From Siphonodentalium dalli (Eukaryota; Mollusca; Scaphopoda; Gadilida; Siphonodentaliidae), in contig CP136064.1 in the NCBI GenBank assembly GCA_032622095.1, forward strand, positions 274,681,614 to 274,745,613: DNA of 64,000 nt, in the 5' to 3' direction. A program made the translations under genes and the position numbers. Positions 58,766 through 64,000 of this stretch are shown here, piece by piece; positions within the stretch are counted from its first letter, which is position 1, and each line of letters begins with the position of its first letter. The notes under the pieces are model-generated. The model made no database searches. It saw only the letters and a program-made list of their open reading frames with translations, and had not been told where the DNA came from.

Positions 58766-59774
58766 CTCCGATTTGTGACGTTCGTGTTACGGGCTCTGTA
58801 TTATTGGGGGTCTGTGTGTTATTGGTTTATGAAGCGGGTGGCCCAATTGACAGTTGACCAATCATCGACCAAGATTTAGTGTAACACAGACGGGCTATGT
58901 AAATATAACGGCTTAATGTAACTCATAAGTACTCATCGGGTTTTCTTGACCTTGAGAAGAAAGTGGATGGTCTTTATCCGATATTCTTGCAAACGACAGT
59001 GATGCATACACCATCGGAACAATGGTATAACACACGTATTCAAAAGGATTTAAATCTTATCAAGTTTCCCTGAACTGAAGTGGATCTAACAATTTATAAT
59101 TAAGGACCAGGTCTGAATGGAATGACACGATATATCCGTCAGAAAGCATACTTAGCTGTCGTAGGGTTTAGTGCGATGTATAGGCATGCACTTAAGCTAT
59201 TTGTTTTATGGCATCGCATAGTTTCCTGCACGACATCAATAATAGAATTAAACGTCATTTCTCGACAATGTTTTATTTGAACATATTTGAATAGTATAAC
59301 AATATACAGAGAATGTGACAAGTTTTTGAAACTTAGATTGACCTCCAATACAACATATACAACAAATTAAAAAAATGATCGCTTTGGCATTACGGGTGCA
59401 TGCAATCAAGGACAAATAGATATGAATTATAAATATTATACCAGGTATTACTAACATGTCCCCTATTATATTAAGGTATATACTCATGGTAGTGTTGTCG
59501 CACCAGGGGACCTGTGGTATTACTGGTGTGTGATTGTGTGTGGGGGTGCGATTGATATGCGGTGTCCAAATATTATGTCGTGTCGTTTATTGAAGTTGAT
59601 TACGTGTGTTCAGGGTGGTCGCAATTGGCGACAGGAGGAATATAGAGGGGTTCTATTGTAGTGTAACAGCAGAGTGTAGGTAATTAATTTATTGATCACG
59701 ATAATCTTCCGAACGATTTTATAAATTTTAAGTTGGGGGTGTAGATCAGTTGCTAAGCTGTAAAGCGTATTAGG
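58766..59774. other. Unannotated sequence
   Basis: No gene recognised. Confidence 0.4.
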
Positions 59775-59787
59775 CCAAACTGAGCCG

Positions 59788-59832
59788 ACCATGGTTCTAT
59801 CCGGCCATGGTTCTATCCGACCATGGTTCTGT
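59788..59832. repeat. Three-copy 17-bp repeat
   Basis: Unit GACCATGGTTCTATCCG, three copies. Confidence 0.85.
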
Positions 59833-59879
59833 CAATAGTGCGGATTTGTGATCAACGCCAAGAAAAGTTGACTTGAATC

Positions 59880-60425
59880 GTGTACAGGGTTCGCGCTGCC
59901 ACTTGCCAAATTTTCCAATGGCAACAAATATTTTCATTTGGCAAAAAACAAAAAAAAGAAGTAACAACTGTAACATTAAAGTAACCAGAAGTAACCATAA
60001 GTAACCATGTGTACCCCGTGTACCCATGGGCCTGAAATTAGTTCAGAAAATATGTTTTCCAATTTGTAACCAATGTCACAGGGTACTTTGAGATTTCTAA
60101 GAAAAAAAAATAAAAGTAACAAATGTAATATGGTAGAGGGGGTACCCATAAGTGAGTCAGCACTTGTCCTCCAATCCCATTGTATGTATAAACAATGTAT
60201 GTGTCATATATCATGTGTTATATATATTAGACAAATAAATATGTTTAAACTAACAAATGTAACATTTACTAATAGGTGAAGTAACCAGAAGTAACCATTT
60301 TCACCCCGTGAACCCAAGGTCCTAGAAGTAATTCAGGAAATATGTTTTCTAATTTGTAACCGTTGTACCCGACGTAACAACAGGGTACAAAAGTTGTGAT
60401 TTTTTTCGGCGTACCAAAATTTTCC
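59880..60425. repeat. Dispersed repeat with AAGTAACCA blocks
   Basis: Two related halves share AGTAACCAGAAGTAACCA, ACCCCGTG.ACCCA, CAG.AAATATGTTTTC and CAGGGTAC. Related to 31776-32005 and, inverted, to 16065-16115. Confidence 0.65.
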
Positions 60426-60429
60426 ATAT

Positions 60430-60672
60430 ATGCCTAGAGACGAGCCTTCTTTGGTTAGCCTGCAAAAGAAGATGGAGAAAAATGTCTACTTTGTAGATCC
60501 GAGTATCTCAATCCTGTGTGGCATGTCATTTTTGTATTGCCCTGCCTTCAACAGTATCCGTAACACATTCTGGTATGACTTCATAACACATTTTGGCATT
60601 CCATGTTATTTAAAGCTTGAGGCTTGCTGTCTTCCTGAATTTCCCTGCCAATTGATTTGTCTGATGAAGTAG
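60430..60672 (+). CDS. Unrecognised 80-residue open frame
   Basis: Reads MPRDEPSLVSLQKKMEKN... and contains a Cys-rich end (CYLKLEACCLPEFPCQLIC). It has no signal peptide, domain or splice support. Probably a chance frame. Confidence 0.15.
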   Translation: MPRDEPSLVSLQKKMEKNVYFVDPSISILCGMSFLYCPAFNSIRNTFWYDFITHFGIPCYLKLEACCLPEFPCQLICLMK

Positions 60673-60845
60673 CGGATATTTCTGAATTTACCCGCACATT
60701 TGTGTTGTATGCAGCAAAACTTTGGAGGTTATATGAATCATGCTGTCAAACGCCTTGTCGACATTGAGCCGTTATCTGAATGAACGATTTAATGATATTC
60801 GTTATGCAAATTTTGTTATCACTTGATTTGGGTGTGACTAATTAC

Positions 60846-61980
60846 CGCCCGGGACCGCCGGTGTGGCCCCACGGGCCCGTGTACACAATATCTCGACGTT
60901 ATAATGTAGCGACATGCCACCTGAGGGCAACATAGAAATATTTACTCGCTCGCTCGTCTCCGGTCGGTCATATTAACCCCACAAATGCCGATATTGGCTA
61001 AAAGAGCCTGTGTGATTACGGGTGTCTTCGTGTGTTTTCAGACAGATTATTTTGGTGATTCGCGGTAGTGCAATACACCTGAGTGTTAATTCTATATATT
61101 GACTCGTTGACGCGTCCACGGCCGATGTTATTAACCCCTCAAAATACGGTAAAATAGTGTATAAACAAAAGAACCGCCGGGACCACCGGGACCGCCCGGG
61201 CGACCCCATGGGCCCGTGAAAACTATATCTCGACGTTATAACGTAGCGACATACCCCACGAGGTCAACATAGAAAATGTTACTCGCTCGCTCGACTCCGG
61301 CCGGTGTTATTAACCCCTCAAAATCCGATAAAATGGTATATAAACAAAAATAACATTGGGACTGCCCGGGACGGCCCGGTGGCCCCACGGGCCCGTGGAC
61401 ACAATATATCGACGTTATAACGTAGCGACATGCCACCCGAGGGCAACATAGAAAACATTTACTCGCTCGCTCGTCTGCGGACGGTCATATTAACCCCACA
61501 AATACCGATATTGGCTAAAAGAGCCTGGGTGATTACGGGTGTCTTCGTGTGTTTTCAGACAGATTATTTTGGTGATTCGTGGTAGTGCAATACACCTGAG
61601 TGTTAATTCCATATATTGACTCGTTGATGCGTCCACGGCCGATGTTATTAACCCCTCAAAATACGGTAAAATAGTGTATAAACAAAAAGAACATTGGGAC
61701 CGCCCGGGACCGCCCGGGCGACCCCATGGGCCCGTGGACACTATATCTCGACGTTGTAACGTAGCGACATACCCCACGAGGTCAACCTAGAAAATATTAC
61801 TCGCTCACTCGACTCCGGCCGGTATTATTAACCCCTCAAAATCCGATATTGGCTAAGAGGGCACGGACAGCCCGGTGTCTTCTTTTGATTTCGGACAGCA
61901 TATTTTGATGATGCATGGTAGTGCAATACCACCTGATAGTGACTTCCAGATATTGACTCGCTGACGAGTCAACACAAAAT
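60846..61980. repeat. GC-rich tandem array
   Basis: Alternating blocks with TACTCGCTCGCTCG, TATTAACCCC, GATATTGGCTAAAAGAGCC, GTGTCTTCGTGTGTTTTCAG and GGGACCGCCCGGGACCGCCC GGG-type runs. Copies about 520 bp apart (60960-61180 and 61480-61720) are nearly identical, so there is a higher-order unit made of two half-units. The Gly/Pro-rich minus frames are composition artefacts, not collagen. Confidence 0.85.
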
Positions 61981-62538
61981 CCCGCAAAATACCGTATCAC
62001 TATAAATATTCGGCTCTACATGATCGTAAATATCGCAATTTTCTTGAATGTTTTCAATAAAAATTAATAACTTTACACCTATAATTTTTATATTTTGACA
62101 CGAGCGCGTGTAATTGTGTTGATTTCGACAGCAACTGCTTGTCTGAAGAGAGCCGCGGCAGATGAGAGAATGTGTTGATATCAATTAGCAGTAAAACGGT
62201 ATCGCAATTGTTATATTGTATACGTTAACCACTTCACAATAATCAGAAGACATATTGGCGGAGTTAAACCGAAACTGTGTATTCATAACACTTGGGGAAG
62301 ACGAATAGGGAATCTCGTGACAACAGTGGAGATTTGCGATGAGGTTTCCGTGTTTTTATTGCAATCGCAAATGGTATTATCCTAAAATCTTCTTGGTGCT
62401 AGACAATAACGATCAAGATGACGAAGAGAGTATTTGTGATACTGGAAACCCGTGTACTTAATTTGCGTACCGACCAATCACACGATATTACGTTATGGGG
62501 TAGATTATATATAATCGTGTATGAATTAAAAATAAAAT
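61981..62538. other. Unannotated sequence
   Basis: No gene recognised. Confidence 0.4.
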
Positions 62539-63111
62539 ATGGATATAATAGACCACGCGTTCGCTACGGAGGAAGCTGCCAAACCCAGCATCGAAACCAC
62601 CATAGGGGCTGATGTTGGAAGCGACCACCTCCCGATCGAACTAAAAATAACAAAATTTAAAATCAGCAAAGCAAAAGTTAAATTAAGAAGAAACATAGGC
62701 AAAACCGACTGGCAAATATTCAAGCAAGAAATAATTTCAAATCTGTCAAACTCTGACCTAAATTCACCCAGAGCTCTAGAATTAGCTGCAATAAATATAT
62801 CGGAAACACTTAATAATGCACTAAACTTAGCATGCCCCAAAAAAGAGGTAAAATCTCATACGTGGAGGTTGTTCAGAGATACACTGAATCTTATAAGGTT
62901 CAAAAGGAAAATACGGAGACTCTCAGCGAAGAACCCCCATGACAATGAATATAAAACACTGTATAATAATCTCAATAGACAAGTTAAACAAACAAGACAG
63001 TCAATGACTGTGGGGTCGCTCACCAGACTGCAAAGACTGATAAGACTGGGACTCTGGAGACCACAACAGTCAGAACTGTTCATGATCACTTTAAAAGAAG
63101 TAGATATCTAA
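62539..63111 (+). pseudogene. LINE ORF2 fragment: endonuclease end plus linker
   Basis: The frame opens IIDHAFATEEAAKPSIE and reaches VGSDHLPIELKI. The SDHLPI block is the final catalytic motif of the APE-type endonuclease of non-LTR retrotransposons. The following region (KTDWQIFKQEIIS; TWRLFRDTLNLIRFKRKIRR) matches the usual linker before the reverse transcriptase. The frame changes character after KQTRQ and no polymerase follows, so the copy is cut at both ends. Only about 35 residues of the endonuclease remain. Confidence 0.75.
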
Positions 63112-64000
63112 AGAGTTAAATCTAAAACAAAACATTTGGAGTTATGTCCCTGGCCCGCCCACATTTGACCCAGTGACCTGATTTGAACAAATCTGAACCC
63201 CAGTCACCCAAGGATCCTTCATACCAAATATGAACCCATATAGCCTGATGGTATTTGAGAAGAAGTCACTTTAAGAATACTATGGAGGGAAAGAGTTATG
63301 GCCCTGGCTTCGTAACTATTTCAAGTGAACTCATTTGAACAAATCTGAATGTGAGTCACCTAGGGAACATCCACACCAAATATGAAACCATTCGGTCTTA
63401 TTGTTCTGAAGATGTTTAAAAGAATTACTATGGTGGGACAGAGTTATGGCCCTGGCTTTGCAACTATTTGACCCAGTGACCGCATTTGAACAAATCTGAA
63501 TGAAAATCACATAGAGAACATCCAAACCAAATATTAACTTATTTGGTCTTATGGTTCCAGAGGAGAAGATGTTCAAATAATTGTTGTCAGACGGATGGAC
63601 GGACAGATGATGGACGGACGAGGAGTGATGACTATAGCTCCGCCGGAGCACAGGTAGGGTGGCTGGTTGATAACTAAATCTCTTATCTCCGCCCCTATTT
63701 GAACAAACGTGAATCCCCATCTATGAGATCCATTCATTTGGTAATTTCAGACATTAGATTTTAAGAGTTGAACTGAACTGATTTTCCTAAAATGACCCCA
63801 AATCTGAAAAAATCTAAACCCCAGTCACCGAAGGACCCTCCATACCAAACATAATCTAAATAGTCCAGATGGTTCTTGAGAAGAACTTATTTTAAGCATT
63901 ACTATGGAAGGAAAGAGTTATGGCCCTGACTTCTCACCTATTTGATCTGATGAACTCATTTGAACAAATCTGAATGTGAGTCACCTGGGGGACATCCACG
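63112..64000. repeat. Dispersed repeat array, AGAGTTATGGCCCTG units
   Basis: About five diverged units of 150-190 bp running AAAGAGTTATGGCCCTG, CTATTTGA.C..GTGAAC, CATTTGAACAAATCTGAATG, AGTCACCTAGGGAACATCC, ACCAAATATGAAACCATT. It continues past the window edge. A short GGACGGACAGATGATGGACG run interrupts it near 63590. Confidence 0.85.

Noticed and set aside
60973-61777. Gly/Pro-rich frames resembling collagen
   Set aside because: No sustained Gly-X-Y; the composition comes from GGGACCGCCCGGG repeats in a tandem array.

Overview
The window looks like a gene-poor, repeat-rich nuclear segment of an animal genome, most likely a marine invertebrate and probably a bivalve or another mollusc. That is an inference from AT-rich intergenic DNA with introns, many MITE-like elements with inverted ends, several tandem satellites, and secreted cysteine-rich, C-type-lectin-like and PAN-like exons. 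No database search was possible, so neither the species nor most repeat family names can be fixed from the sequence alone. There is no operon-like or prokaryotic organisation.

Host coding content is small and lies on the minus strand. A signal peptide plus a complete ten-cysteine von Willebrand C (VWC) domain forms a first exon at 5.3-5.6 kb, and its donor sits a few bases from a nested MITE. A C-type-lectin-like exon at 36.7-37.0 kb and a PAN-like terminal exon at 14.9-15.2 kb have compatible phase-1 junctions. They may belong to one gene with an intron of about 21.5 kb filled with repeats. A few other short open frames are reported only as weak candidates.

Region by region: 1-5 kb is intergenic with a TIR element and a foldback. 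4.9-14 kb holds nested MITEs, a retroposon-like element rich in AGGTCA half-sites, two copies of a dispersed repeat (one interrupted by an insert with a clean empty site), and 68-bp, 31-bp and 19-bp tandem arrays. 15-36 kb is mostly repeats: piggyBac-like TTAA MITEs, degenerate satellites, an ACCATGGT-rich block and a nested double-hairpin MITE. 37-49 kb is dominated by an imperfect inverted-repeat structure of about 8.9 kb (arms about 3.2 kb, centre about 2.4 kb). It carries a C2H2 zinc-finger/polyglutamine frame in both arms and a zinc-finger plus coiled-coil frame in the centre, and is flanked on both sides by a CRE-like (TGACGTCA) satellite. 49-55 kb holds further palindromes, a 1.65-kb TIR element that also encodes a C2H2 finger, and a decayed non-LTR reverse-transcriptase tail. 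56.3-57.7 kb is a 46-unit, 30-bp minisatellite open in several frames. 58-64 kb holds microsatellites, a GC-rich tandem array, a LINE endonuclease fragment and a multi-copy dispersed repeat.

The two most unusual things are the large zinc-finger-carrying inverted repeat and a set of foldback elements. In the foldbacks the stems are inverted, but short CGAG tags between the stems all point the same way.
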